From positions 1-64,000 of the forward strand of contig JAGVLS010000016.1 in the NCBI GenBank assembly GCA_020054205.1: a DNA stretch of 64,000 nucleotides, written 5' to 3'. Made by a program: the position numbers and the translations under genes. The first letter of the stretch is position 1. Each line of letters starts with the position of its first letter. Positions 27,892 to 37,625 of the stretch are shown piece after piece. Origin of the DNA: Candidatus Obscuribacterales bacterium (GTDB lineage: Bacteria > Cyanobacteriota > Vampirovibrionia > Obscuribacterales > Obscuribacteraceae). The notes below the pieces were generated by a model. That model saw only the letters and a program-made list of their open reading frames with translations, was not told the DNA's origin and searched no databases.

Positions 27892-27906
27892 AAGCTAGGA
27901 GGATCC

Positions 27907-29190
27907 ATGTCTGTTATTGCGTCAGTGAAAAGACCAACAATGGAATGTGAAAATGAGCATTTCTTGATGACACAACGTCAAATCGATGAAATTGCTTTTG
28001 AGATGGGTTTGGATCCAGAATTACACGAACGCTTGAGATATCCCAAACGAGCATTGATAGTTACAGTACCAGTAAGAATGGATAGTGGTGTTGTTACTTC
28101 GTTTACTGGTTATCGTGTGCATCATGATGTGACTTTAGGACCAGCTAAGGGCGGCATTCGTTTTCATCCAGAAGTATCCCTTGGGGAAGTTTCCGCATTA
28201 GCAATGCTTATGACTTGGAAATGTGCGCTTATGAATTTGCCATATGGCGGAGCTAAGGGTGGAATTCGTTGTCATCCTTGGGACTTATCTTTGGGTGAAA
28301 AAGAAAGACTAACCAGAAGATATACATCTGAAATTATCAATCTGATTGGTCCTGATAAAGATATTCCTGCCCCCGATATGTATACCAATGAACAAACAAT
28401 GGCTTGGATAATGGATACATATAGTATCAATGTTGGGCATAGCGTACCGTCAGTTGTTACAGGAAAACCAGTTTCTATTGGCGGCTCATTAGGACGTAAT
28501 GAAGCAACCGGACGTGGTGTTGCTTATTGTGCTCAAAGAGCAGTTGAATTCTCAGAATTAAAGACCGCCTCACCAACTGTAGTAATACAAGGATTTGGAA
28601 ATGTAGGATCAGTTGCTGCAAAAATATTGCACGAAAAAGGATTTACCATTGTTGCCGTATCTGATGTATATGGTGGCATCTATAATCCAAAAGGATTAGA
28701 TATTCCTCGTTTACTTGCTTATATAAGCGAAATGGGCAAAGTAGAAAATTTTGCTGGAGCCAATAATGTAACTAATGCTGAATTACTCAGCTTACCTTGT
28801 GACATTCTTATACCAGCGGCTCTCGGCAATCAAATTCATAGTGAAAATATGGATAAAATCAATTGCAAGATTCTAGTTGAAGGTGCTAATGGTCCAACCA
28901 GCCCTGAGGCAGATCAATATTTACACGACAAAGGAATACTTATCGTACCGGATATTTTAGCTAATGCTGGCGGTGTCACTGTTAGTTATTTCGAATGGGT
29001 ACAAGGACTAATGCATTTGTTCTGGTCAGAAGATGAAGTAAACAAACGCCTAGAACAAATCATGGGAAGAGCTTGCGATCAAGTCTTTGATTTAACTAAA
29101 AAAACAAAACTAAGACCAAGAATGTCTGCTTTAAGAATTGGCATAGGACGCTTAGCTGAAGCAAAACGTTTGCGTGGACTTTATCCATAG
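27907..29190 (+). CDS. gdhA: Glutamate dehydrogenase (Glu/Leu/Phe/Val dehydrogenase family)
   Basis: Interconverts glutamate and 2-oxoglutarate plus ammonia. The motif NLPYGGAKGGI carries the catalytic Lys, PAPDMYTNEQTMAWIMD contains the catalytic Asp, and GFGNVGSVAAKIL is the coenzyme-binding loop. 427 aa fits the hexameric catabolic type. AGGAGG lies 4 bases before the ATG, giving a strong start. A leader ORF precedes it. Single gene; the next gene converges on it. Confidence 0.95.
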   Translation: MSVIASVKRPTMECENEHFLMTQRQIDEIAFEMGLDPELHERLRYPKRALIVTVPVRMDSGVVTSFTGYRVHHDVTLGPAKGGIRFHPEVSLGEVSALAMLMTWKCALMNLPYGGAKGGIRCHPWDLSLGEKERLTRRYTSEIINLIGPDKDIPAPDMYTNEQTMAWIMDTYSINVGHSVPSVVTGKPVSIGGSLGRNEATGRGVAYCAQRAVEFSELKTASPTVVIQGFGNVGSVAAKILHEKGFTIVAVSDVYGGIYNPKGLDIPRLLAYISEMGKVENFAGANNVTNAELLSLPCDILIPAALGNQIHSENMDKINCKILVEGANGPTSPEADQYLHDKGILIVPDILANAGGVTVSYFEWVQGLMHLFWSEDEVNKRLEQIMGRACDQVFDLTKKTKLRPRMSALRIGIGRLAEAKRLRGLYP

Positions 29191-29207
29191 ATAAAGACTA
29201 CCAATTT

Positions 29208-30017
29208 TTACTCATCTTTCAAAAGCTCAAAGCCTTCAAGAGGAAGTTTTTGTTCTTCTGTTTGTTTGTCAATAATTGATTTGAGATAACTAGCAAAAAC
29301 TAAAAGCTGGGCTGTTTCTTGTGAGTTAGGGCTAATACGTTGTTTGGATGCTAAATCTTTATATGTTTTTTGAGCAACATCAAACAAATCACGAACAGCA
29401 ACACTTATTGGTTGACTATTATTTTTATCACTTAAATATCCAGTCTCTGGATCAAAAGCAACTTTCATCAAGTCTTCATCACTCACTATCGAACTTGGTT
29501 GAGATATTGCTTCTCTTACGGATTCTTCTATTTCATGGAAAGCACTATTAACGGCTGATTCATAATCCGCCATAATATAATGCTGCCAGGTTTTTTTTGC
29601 TATAACAGGATGAAAGATATTTTTGATAAATTGATCTGCTGGTGGCTCAGGAATAACTGGCAAGCAGTTAATAAGCGCAAATAGTCTATCACATCTTGCT
29701 TGGACCATATAAGGAAATTCTTCAATCTCTTTTTCTAAATCATTGAGCTTCAAACTAACTTTGGTGTAAACAGCTGACGAAAAATGTAATGATACAGACT
29801 GACTACTAAAACATTCATTTAAAACTGCACATGTAGCAACAACCCAATCCCAATGTGCTTTTTTCATTGCCTGCATTTCTTCGTCAGTTACAATTTTAGT
29901 ATCAAATAAATTGTGTCCAGCTTGTATTTGTGCCGAAATTAATTGCTCAGCTCGATATCTATCTATGCTCAGACAAAGTCCTAAATCAATATTGCCTGTT
30001 TTTACATTTTCATGCAT
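29208..30017 (-). CDS. Unknown protein with a HEPN-like C-terminal region (TIGR02391-like)
   Basis: The C-terminal half (about 130-255) follows the order of the TIGR02391/Ymh HEPN-like family: FHPVIAKKTWQHYIMADYE, then AVNSAFHEIEESVREAI, EDLMKVAFDPETGYL, LFDVAQKTYKDLA and a final helix LLVFASYLKSIID. The R-x(4-6)-H RNase motif, which would follow the YKD segment, is not present, so RNase activity is doubtful. The first 130 residues match nothing I know. Family members are often phage-defence proteins; here it overlaps a PAP2 gene by 8 nt. Confidence 0.5.
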   Translation of the reverse strand: MHENVKTGNIDLGLCLSIDRYRAEQLISAQIQAGHNLFDTKIVTDEEMQAMKKAHWDWVVATCAVLNECFSSQSVSLHFSSAVYTKVSLKLNDLEKEIEEFPYMVQARCDRLFALINCLPVIPEPPADQFIKNIFHPVIAKKTWQHYIMADYESAVNSAFHEIEESVREAISQPSSIVSDEDLMKVAFDPETGYLSDKNNSQPISVAVRDLFDVAQKTYKDLASKQRISPNSQETAQLLVFASYLKSIIDKQTEEQKLPLEGFELLKDE

Positions 30018-30591
30018 TATTTTTCTTCTCTACCAATTTTTTTAAAAATCCTATTTTGTGAAGCATAATGGGACTTATAATTTTTACTGAAATATAAGCA
30101 GCCATTATTCCTAATATAAAGCTGCCAATAACATCACTTGGCCAATGCATGCCTTGATATACACGTGCTAGTCCTACTAAACACGTGTAGAAAAAAGCCA
30201 ACCAAAATCTATAGTCGCGATAATAAAAGAATAAAACAAAAGTAAAAGCAGCTGCCATTAAAGTATGTCCTGAAGGAAAAGAGTGATGAGTTGATAACAA
30301 TTCAGGCATAGGAATATTAAGCTGCATGGAAGCATATAAATCAGGACGCGGGCGAGAAATTATACCTTTTAAGCTAAGTCCAGCAATTGTACTGACAATT
30401 AAAGCTAAAGCAATTTGAAAAGCTAAAAGACGTCTGTTTTTAAACCACAATATTAAGGCCATTATCCAAGATAAAAGCCCTTTCCAGGCTAATGAAGCAA
30501 TAAGCCAAGCTACGTTATTAAGAAAAGGTGTTTCTAAACCACGTATTTTCATAAGCAAATTGAGATCTATTGATTGAATAAATTCAGGCAC
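30010..30591 (-). CDS. PAP2 family membrane phosphatase
   Basis: All three acid-phosphatase motifs are present: KGIISRPRP (K-x6-RP), PSGH, and GLARVYQGMHWPSD (SR-x5-H-x3-D variant). About five membrane helices. Members dephosphorylate undecaprenyl diphosphate or phosphatidate. 193 aa is short but complete. The start at 30591 has no obvious ribosome site. Overlaps the HEPN-like gene downstream by 8 nt. Confidence 0.9.
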   Translation of the reverse strand: MPEFIQSIDLNLLMKIRGLETPFLNNVAWLIASLAWKGLLSWIMALILWFKNRRLLAFQIALALIVSTIAGLSLKGIISRPRPDLYASMQLNIPMPELLSTHHSFPSGHTLMAAAFTFVLFFYYRDYRFWLAFFYTCLVGLARVYQGMHWPSDVIGSFILGIMAAYISVKIISPIMLHKIGFLKKLVEKKNNA

Positions 30592-30844
30592 AAAAATCCT
30601 ATCTTTTGTCTGATAAACAGGTAAAAATGGTAAGTATTATGAATCTCTGTTGACAACATTTCCGTTTTGTTTAACTGAGCTAAGACGTGTTGCCTAGAGA
30701 AACAAATCCATCCAAATATAGCGTTTATAGCCTTAGTTTTTACAAGTTAATATTGATCTAGCTGCAATTTAATGTAATTAGCATACTAAATATCAACACA
30801 GGGAATATTTTATAGAGTAATTGCTAAAGCTTGCCCCTCACAAC

Positions 30845-32428
30845 ATGTATAAACCAAAACAACAATCTTTAGGAAATTTGAAACTGCCCAAAATGCAGTC
30901 GTTTCCTACTATCAAAGATTTGACCTTCATGATTAGCCAGGCTGGAACTTTTAAAGGACGTATTGTTGAGCTTCCTTGGGTGTCACCAGATAGAACCAAA
31001 AGCTTTTTATTAACTGTATGCCTTTTAGAAGAAGCTATTGAATATATGTGGACATTTTTTAGCGAAAATCAAAATGAGCTTGTTACTTTGTGGCAGCATG
31101 AAAGCTGCGACTTAAGTTTAATACACAATTTGATTTATCAAGCAGCACCGGAATATAGCGGTAGCAATTACATTACTGCCGCTGAGCTTGAACCGGCAAA
31201 AGAATCTATGTCTATGCAACGGACAAGCGAAGTTCATGATACTACCGATCCAGTTATAGACATTCAGTTTTTAAAAGAAAAAGGCAAAGCAATTCTTGAA
31301 GGTGATTTGCAAAATATGCAAATACCTACATTATTGCAATCTATATCCATGAGTAAAATGAGTGGTTGTTTGCGCATTAGAGATGTAGCCAGCCAAGCAC
31401 AAGTATATTTTGAAGATGGACTACCTGTACATGCTGAATCGCCCGAAACAACAGGGGATATGGCTGTTTGTGAGTTAATTACCTGGGAAGAAGGTCAATT
31501 TCGCTTTTACCCTAATGAAAAAAGCGAAGTCAAAAGTGTCAAGCGACGTTTAGATGGGCTGTTAATGGAAGGCATTGCTCTTTTAGACCAGCGCAATTTT
31601 CTTAATAAAGCCGGGCTTAAATTAGAGTCCTTATTAGTTAAAAACAAAGAGGTCAACTCTGAAGCTGAGTTTAAACAATGCCTTACAGCTGGAGCACCTT
31701 TAGATATAAAAACTCAATATAAGTTTTACAACCTGGTGGACAATAAGAGTACATTGCTCGACATATTACGCTCTCAACCAATGTTAAAAGTGGAATGGAT
31801 GCCAGTTTTATATAACTTGATTGCTTGTAATTTAGTTATTGTTGGTAAAGCACTTGTTGCTGACAAACTAATACAAGTAGGAGATGTTGATCGCACCGCC
31901 ATACAAAGCGTGGTTAGGGCTTTAAATCGACCAGAAACAGGGATATTAACTTATCCTGCTCTTTTATTTTTCTTAGAACAAGAATTTTATGAATGCGCCT
32001 CCATTGGCTGCCCTGTATCATTAGTAGTTTTTGAAATGAAACAGCGGGTCGGTGGCGACAAATTTGAACCTTTATCTATGACACAAGCAAAAGAGGCAGC
32101 ACGCAGAATTGACAGAATAAAGAGAATATTTGATGTTTTAGCTCATTTTGAAACTTTTGATTATGCTTTGCTTTTGCCTAATACGGCTGCCAAAGCTGCT
32201 AAATTATTTGCCCATAGAATATTAGAAGTAGTAACTGACGAACCCCTTACTCCAGGTGGTCCAAAGGGTTTGAATAATCTTGCCCTACATGTAGGCATAG
32301 CTACTGCTCCTGACGATACACAACAAATTTCTGTCTTACTTGATGCAGCCCGAGAAGCAAAAAATAAAGCTAAAGAATCTGGTACTAATATCCTGCTTAT
32401 CTCAGAAATGGATAAAAAACCAGAATAG
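30845..32428 (+). CDS. DUF4388 protein with degenerate GGDEF-like C-terminus
   Basis: Residues about 145-235 are a DUF4388/PATAN-type domain (GDLQNMQIPTLLQSISMSKM, then GCLRIRDVASQAQVYFEDGLP, given with breaks), often a response or motility regulator in Cyanobacteria and delta-proteobacteria. The C-terminal region (about 370-520) has the spacing of a GGDEF cyclase (CPVSLVVFEMKQRV, ALLLPNT, LHVGIATAPDDT, LLDAAREAKNKAK) but lacks the GG(D/E)EF catalytic loop. A TTG at 30821 is an alternative start. No signal peptide or membrane helix. Confidence 0.75.
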   Translation: MYKPKQQSLGNLKLPKMQSFPTIKDLTFMISQAGTFKGRIVELPWVSPDRTKSFLLTVCLLEEAIEYMWTFFSENQNELVTLWQHESCDLSLIHNLIYQAAPEYSGSNYITAAELEPAKESMSMQRTSEVHDTTDPVIDIQFLKEKGKAILEGDLQNMQIPTLLQSISMSKMSGCLRIRDVASQAQVYFEDGLPVHAESPETTGDMAVCELITWEEGQFRFYPNEKSEVKSVKRRLDGLLMEGIALLDQRNFLNKAGLKLESLLVKNKEVNSEAEFKQCLTAGAPLDIKTQYKFYNLVDNKSTLLDILRSQPMLKVEWMPVLYNLIACNLVIVGKALVADKLIQVGDVDRTAIQSVVRALNRPETGILTYPALLFFLEQEFYECASIGCPVSLVVFEMKQRVGGDKFEPLSMTQAKEAARRIDRIKRIFDVLAHFETFDYALLLPNTAAKAAKLFAHRILEVVTDEPLTPGGPKGLNNLALHVGIATAPDDTQQISVLLDAAREAKNKAKESGTNILLISEMDKKPE

Positions 32429-32458
32429 TTATAGACAGTGTTAAAGCATTAAATTGAC

Positions 32459-32487
32459 TTGACATTAGAAAAATTAAAGGGCAAAAT
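32459..32487 (+). promoter_or_regulatory. Candidate sigma-70 promoter
   Basis: TTGACA and CAAAAT are separated by 17 bp. It would drive the short gene at 32613 with a leader of about 120 nt. Eye prediction. Confidence 0.35.
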
Positions 32488-32612
32488 AAAGTTCTAACAG
32501 CAAGAGAGATTTTGCAGTTATTTAAAGCAATTAGTAGTAATTGGCAGCGGTTTGGTAGCAATACAGATACTAACTTAATTTTTGGCAGCTCTTAGTAATA
32601 GAAGGTTATTAA

Positions 32613-33137
32613 ATGACTTTATCTCATGGAGATATAGCCTATCCTGAAAAGGCTGGGAATGGCTCAGACAGCCAATCTGAAAACAATCAAGACAGTATTT
32701 TATTTAGCTGGTTTGATAATGAAGCTCAATCTGCTCCATCTGTAGCAAATGACAGATTAAATTTGCCTGCCGAAAATGTTCAACAAACCAATTTATTATC
32801 TCTACAATTAGAGCAAGTAAGAAGTACTGAAAAGCCAGCCGATGCATCATCTACCATTAGTCGGGCATTTGCTATGGTTGAATCAGCTGGAAATGCAACT
32901 GAAGCAAATAAAGGCTTATTTGAAGTTACCATTTATCCTAATGGCAATACTACTTCGGCATTGTATACAAGTATGGCTGATGCTTCTAGCTATAGAAAAA
33001 TAGTGACATTTAAGCCAGATGGAACTACTTCTGAGAAGGTTACTAGTTCTGATGGTAACGAATTAGCTAAATCACTATTACCACCATCCAACAAATCCAC
33101 TTTAAACAGCTTTTTTAACCGCGAAAAATTAGCGTAA
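32613..33137 (+). CDS. Unknown protein with a beta-rich DGTT-type module
   Basis: 174 aa. The N-terminal 100 residues are low-complexity (Asn, Ser, Gln, Ala, Glu). A beta-rich segment (about 108-145) with FEVTIYPNGNTTSALY then VTFKPDGTTSEKV resembles the short module seen in the TPR protein at 4210-5481. GAAGG upstream supports the start. No signal peptide. Family not recognised. Confidence 0.6.
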   Translation: MTLSHGDIAYPEKAGNGSDSQSENNQDSILFSWFDNEAQSAPSVANDRLNLPAENVQQTNLLSLQLEQVRSTEKPADASSTISRAFAMVESAGNATEANKGLFEVTIYPNGNTTSALYTSMADASSYRKIVTFKPDGTTSEKVTSSDGNELAKSLLPPSNKSTLNSFFNREKLA

Positions 33138-33278
33138 TTGCCAAGCATTCATCATTATTAAAAATACAAATTTGCTAGCAAATTACGTAGTTGTAAACGG
33201 CATTTTTCCTTGTCATTCTCGTATCATCTGATTTAATCGGCTAACGATATATCTAATGATACTGATAAGGTAATTGAA

Positions 33279-36035
33279 ATGTTTAAACAGTCTTTTAAAT
33301 TATTACTTTGTGTTGGATTTTCACTTTTTTTTGTTTGTTTAGGACAAGTGCAACTGCTGGCAACAGTTCAATCTAAAACAATAAAATCTAAGCCAATGAA
33401 ATCAGTCCAACATGAAGTAAATAGCTTCCGTTTGCCTTATTGGACCCAACCTGAACACTATGACTTATTCTTTTCACCTGATTTAAACAAAAGTACTTTT
33501 ATTGGTTCTGAAACTTTATCTTTAAAATTAGAAAAAGAAAGCAAATATATAGTCTTAAATTCTAAGGATCTTATCGTCCATAAAGCTTCAATAAGCAACA
33601 AAAACAATTTAAACAAATCACTACCAGCAAAAGTTTTTATTAATTCCGAACTTGAACAAGTAACTTTCAATTTCTCTCAATCTTTAGCACCTGGGAATTA
33701 CCAGCTGGAAATTAAATTTAGTGGAATACTAAACGACAAATTAGTTGGCTTTTACAGGTCATCTTTTACTGATAGCTCCGGCAAAAAACATTTTATAGCC
33801 ACTACACAGATGGAGCCTACGGATGCTCGCCGAATGTTTCCTTGTTTTGATGAACCAAGCTTTAAAGCATCTTACAAAATAAGCACAGCTATTAATCCTA
33901 TATATACGGCCATCTCCAACGCTCCTATCCAGGAAGACAGTATTGATAAATCAGGCAAGCGCATTGTTTCATTTGCTACAACAGAAAAAATGTCATCATA
34001 TTTACTGGCTTTACTAATAGGTGAATTTAAAGCTGGTAAAACTATTACCATAAACAATATAGATATTACCGTCTGGGCAACACCAGAAAAAGTTCGTTTA
34101 ACTAAATATGCCACTGAAATAGCAGCCAAAGTTTTACCTTATTATAATTCTTATTTCAAAATCAATTATCCCTGGAAAAAACTTGACTTAATTGCTATTC
34201 CCGACTTTGAAGCGGGGGCAATGGAAAATCCAGGTGCAGTAACTTTTCGAGAAGCATTGCTTTTAGCAGACGAAAAAACAGCTTCTATTAATACCAAACA
34301 AAATATTGCTTCTGTTATAGCTCATGAAATAGCACATATGTGGTTTGGTGATTTAGTAACTATGAAATGGTGGGACGATTTATGGCTAAATGAAGCCTTT
34401 GCTAGCTGGATGGCTATTAAAGCAGTAAATTTCATTATGCCACAATGGCAATATTACAATGAATTTGGTAGCGAGCGTTTGCACTCAATGCAAATAGATT
34501 CACTATTATCCACAAGAGCAATTCATAATGATGTTATAAAACCAGCCGATGCCAATGAAATGTTTGATGCCATTACTTATTCTAAAGGAGCTTCCATTTT
34601 ATCCATGCTTGAGACCTATATTACCGAAGCGGTCTTTCAAGAAGGAGTGCACAATTATTTAGAAACTTACGCATACAAAAATGCTAGTACTAATGACTTT
34701 TGGCAAGCCATTTCCCAAGTAGCCAAACAAGATATCAGTAAAATCATGCAAAACTGGGTTTATAAGCCTGGTTATCCAGTTATTTCACTTTCTGAAAATA
34801 ACAACGAGATAAAGCTTGAACAAAAACGTTTCTTCCTTGATCCCAATATAACAACTAATAATCAAAGGTGGTCTGTACCACTTACAATTAAATCTCTAAG
34901 CACTAAACCAGAAACTCCTCAGACAGAAACACAAATAAGTCATCTGCTTTTGGATACAAATATAATTCCAATTAGCACGAATGAACAAAGAAAAGATCAA
35001 TCAAAACAAACCATATATGTCAACGCTAATGGCTTAGGTTATTATCGCGTTTTGTATTCACAAAAAAGACTTAAAGATTTACTTCCTTATTTCAATACTT
35101 TCAATACACTAGAAAGACTGCAATTACTTAATGATCAATATGCCTTAGCCATTTCCCGCAAAATTCCTATATCTCTTTATTTAGATATGCTCACTTATTA
35201 TAAAAAAGAAGAAAATCCACTGATTGTACAGTCAATGCTTGGACAACTGCATTATCTATATCGCTTTGTTGATACTAAAAATCAAACAAAATTCCAAAGC
35301 TTTGTTTGTAATTTATTATCCGACATCAAGAATAGTCTTGGCTGGAAATCAAATAAAGATGAGTCTGATTTGACCAAAATGGTGCGAGCAGAAGTGCTAA
35401 CTACTTTAGGAACTATTGGACAAGATAAAAATGTAATTGAAAAATCCAAAAAATCATTTCAAGAATACACAAATAATTCAAATTTTCTAAGTGATAACCC
35501 TTGTATTGAAGCTGATTTGGTTAGTCCAGTTACTTTTATTATTGCTTTTAACGGCAATCAAAATGATTACAACACTATAAAAACACTCTATAAAAAATTT
35601 AAATCAGCAAGCTCCAGTAACCCCGAAGCAGAATTACGTAACTTAGAAGCATTATCTTATTTCCAAAATAATGCATTATTGAGTAAAACATTAGCTCTTG
35701 CCTTGAGCAATGAAATACGCATTCAAGATGCTCCACATATATTGCGCAATGTGCTCGCTAGCAAGGTTGGCTCTTTAATTGCTTGGCAATTTATAAAACA
35801 AAACTGGCTAGAAATAAATAAAAAATATTCCCAACAAATGATACCTCGTATCATTAGTGGCGCAGAATCTTTTACCACTTTATCTTTATTACATGATTTC
35901 AAATCCTTCTTCCTTACTCATAAAGTAATAGCTGGCAAAAGTACAATTGCCCGCACCACTGAAAAAATCAATATAAATGTTAGTTTTGGTCAAAAGACTG
36001 CTTTAGACTTCAATCAGTGGCTTGAAAAGTATTAA
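33279..36035 (+). CDS. Secreted M1-family metallo-aminopeptidase
   Basis: The substrate motif GAMENPGAVTF and the zinc site HEIAHMWFGDLVT with NEAF eighteen residues on are intact. A signal-like hydrophobic segment (about 9-27) and a long C-terminal domain bring it to 918 aa, larger than its cytosolic paralogue in this window. The usual GAMEN-W is here GAMEN-P. Removes N-terminal residues from peptides, probably in the envelope or outside. Single gene with its own upstream gap. Confidence 0.92.
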   Translation: MFKQSFKLLLCVGFSLFFVCLGQVQLLATVQSKTIKSKPMKSVQHEVNSFRLPYWTQPEHYDLFFSPDLNKSTFIGSETLSLKLEKESKYIVLNSKDLIVHKASISNKNNLNKSLPAKVFINSELEQVTFNFSQSLAPGNYQLEIKFSGILNDKLVGFYRSSFTDSSGKKHFIATTQMEPTDARRMFPCFDEPSFKASYKISTAINPIYTAISNAPIQEDSIDKSGKRIVSFATTEKMSSYLLALLIGEFKAGKTITINNIDITVWATPEKVRLTKYATEIAAKVLPYYNSYFKINYPWKKLDLIAIPDFEAGAMENPGAVTFREALLLADEKTASINTKQNIASVIAHEIAHMWFGDLVTMKWWDDLWLNEAFASWMAIKAVNFIMPQWQYYNEFGSERLHSMQIDSLLSTRAIHNDVIKPADANEMFDAITYSKGASILSMLETYITEAVFQEGVHNYLETYAYKNASTNDFWQAISQVAKQDISKIMQNWVYKPGYPVISLSENNNEIKLEQKRFFLDPNITTNNQRWSVPLTIKSLSTKPETPQTETQISHLLLDTNIIPISTNEQRKDQSKQTIYVNANGLGYYRVLYSQKRLKDLLPYFNTFNTLERLQLLNDQYALAISRKIPISLYLDMLTYYKKEENPLIVQSMLGQLHYLYRFVDTKNQTKFQSFVCNLLSDIKNSLGWKSNKDESDLTKMVRAEVLTTLGTIGQDKNVIEKSKKSFQEYTNNSNFLSDNPCIEADLVSPVTFIIAFNGNQNDYNTIKTLYKKFKSASSSNPEAELRNLEALSYFQNNALLSKTLALALSNEIRIQDAPHILRNVLASKVGSLIAWQFIKQNWLEINKKYSQQMIPRIISGAESFTTLSLLHDFKSFFLTHKVIAGKSTIARTTEKININVSFGQKTALDFNQWLEKY

Positions 36036-36114
36036 ATTAATCATCTATAGGCAATTGTCAATTACAATAGACTTGTGACAAATACAAAAGACAAGGAATT
36101 TGATTTAAATAAAT

Positions 36115-37620
36115 ATGCCTAAAGTAAGCTATCCCCCTATTAAGTCTTCCTTGGAATTAGCAAGTAAAAATCGCCTTTTGCTTATTATCTGTTCTGTTGG
36201 CTTTCTTTTAATTATAATTATTGCCTTATTGTGGAATCAAAACAATGTCCAAAAAAGCAATTGGCAAAAAAATACAGTTGCTGTTAAATATGGAAATGCT
36301 GATATTTCTGTGATAGCAACTGGTGTGATTAGACCCAGCAATGAAGTAAAAATAAGCCCTAAACAAACCGGCTTATTAAAATCTCTTTTGGTCAAACAAG
36401 GAGACAGAGTAAAAAAAGATCAAATTATTGCTCTTATGGACGATAGTAATTTATTAGGACAAGTAGAATCAGCTAGGGGTGCTTATTTAGCTAGTTTAGA
36501 CAATTTCCACAAAATGAAAACTGGTAATCGTCCACAAGAAATTGCTGCTTCTAAATTTCAACAACAACGTGCTGAAAAAGCTGTCAAACAAGCAGAACAG
36601 AATATCAACCGTTTACAAACTCAAGTAGAAGCTCTAACTGCTCAACTCAAGCGAGATGAAATATTTGCTAAACGCCAATCTTTTCTTTCTGATTCTGGTG
36701 CTGTTTCTGAACAAGCTGAAATTGATGCTGCCACCCAAGCTCAAATCACTAAGTCTCAATTACATGGCGCCGAACGTGAACACGAACAAGCGCAAAGCGC
36801 GCTTGCCCAAAGCATAGCCGACTTAAATACAATCAAACAACAACATATACTTATGAAAAGTGGCTTTCGTGCTGAAGAAGTTGCTGCTGCCGAACATAAT
36901 AGTATGCAAACACGCGGACAATTATTACATATGGAAAGCTTGCTTAACGATACAAAAATACGTGCACCATTTGATGGAGTAATCACACAAAAATATACTG
37001 ATGCTGGTGCCATAGTTACCCCTACCACATCTGCTGCTACAACTTCTGCTACATCCAGTTCTATAGTTTCTTTAGCAGGTAATTTAGAAATGGTTGCTCA
37101 AGTATCAGAATCAAATATTGCTAAAATAAAAATCGGTCAACCAGTTGAAATTACTGCCTCTGCTTATCCAAATAAAGTTTTTCATGGTCATGTCACTCAA
37201 ATAGCACCTGCTGCTATAGTCACCCAAAACGTTACTACTTTTGAAGTCCACTCTGATTTAACTGATGATAATGAGCATGAACTATTATCTGGACTAAATG
37301 TTAATGCCAAATTTATTACTGGACAAGTGGAAAATTCAATTAGAATTCCAACCGTATCTGTTATATCACGCAAAGGACAAAATGGGGTCTTTGTTCCTAA
37401 TGAAAAAGGTGAGCCAATTTTTAGAGCTGTAAAAGTTGGTCCTACATCAGGACAAGAAATTATTATCCTAGAAGGACTGAACGCTAAAGACAAAGTTTTT
37501 TTAGGATTGTCCAAAGAACAATTAGAAAAGGAAGGCTATATTGACCAAAGACTTCAATCTAGAAATAGCAATGGCATTTTGCCTACTAATCGTGGTATGA
37601 CACGGGGATTTGGTCGGTAA
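36115..37620 (+). CDS. HlyD/MacA-type membrane-fusion protein
   Basis: One N-terminal membrane helix (about 20-40), a lipoyl-like half (VKISPKQTGLLKSLLVKQGD), a long coiled-coil hairpin (about 140-280) and a second lipoyl-like half (IRAPFDGVITQ-type: TKIRAPFDGVITQKYTDAG) followed by beta-barrel parts. This is the adaptor of a MacAB-type efflux or export complex. 501 aa. It forms an operon with the permease and ATPase that follow (gaps of 5 and 14 bp). Confidence 0.92.
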   Translation: MPKVSYPPIKSSLELASKNRLLLIICSVGFLLIIIIALLWNQNNVQKSNWQKNTVAVKYGNADISVIATGVIRPSNEVKISPKQTGLLKSLLVKQGDRVKKDQIIALMDDSNLLGQVESARGAYLASLDNFHKMKTGNRPQEIAASKFQQQRAEKAVKQAEQNINRLQTQVEALTAQLKRDEIFAKRQSFLSDSGAVSEQAEIDAATQAQITKSQLHGAEREHEQAQSALAQSIADLNTIKQQHILMKSGFRAEEVAAAEHNSMQTRGQLLHMESLLNDTKIRAPFDGVITQKYTDAGAIVTPTTSAATTSATSSSIVSLAGNLEMVAQVSESNIAKIKIGQPVEITASAYPNKVFHGHVTQIAPAAIVTQNVTTFEVHSDLTDDNEHELLSGLNVNAKFITGQVENSIRIPTVSVISRKGQNGVFVPNEKGEPIFRAVKVGPTSGQEIIILEGLNAKDKVFLGLSKEQLEKEGYIDQRLQSRNSNGILPTNRGMTRGFGR

Positions 37621-37625
37621 ACAGA

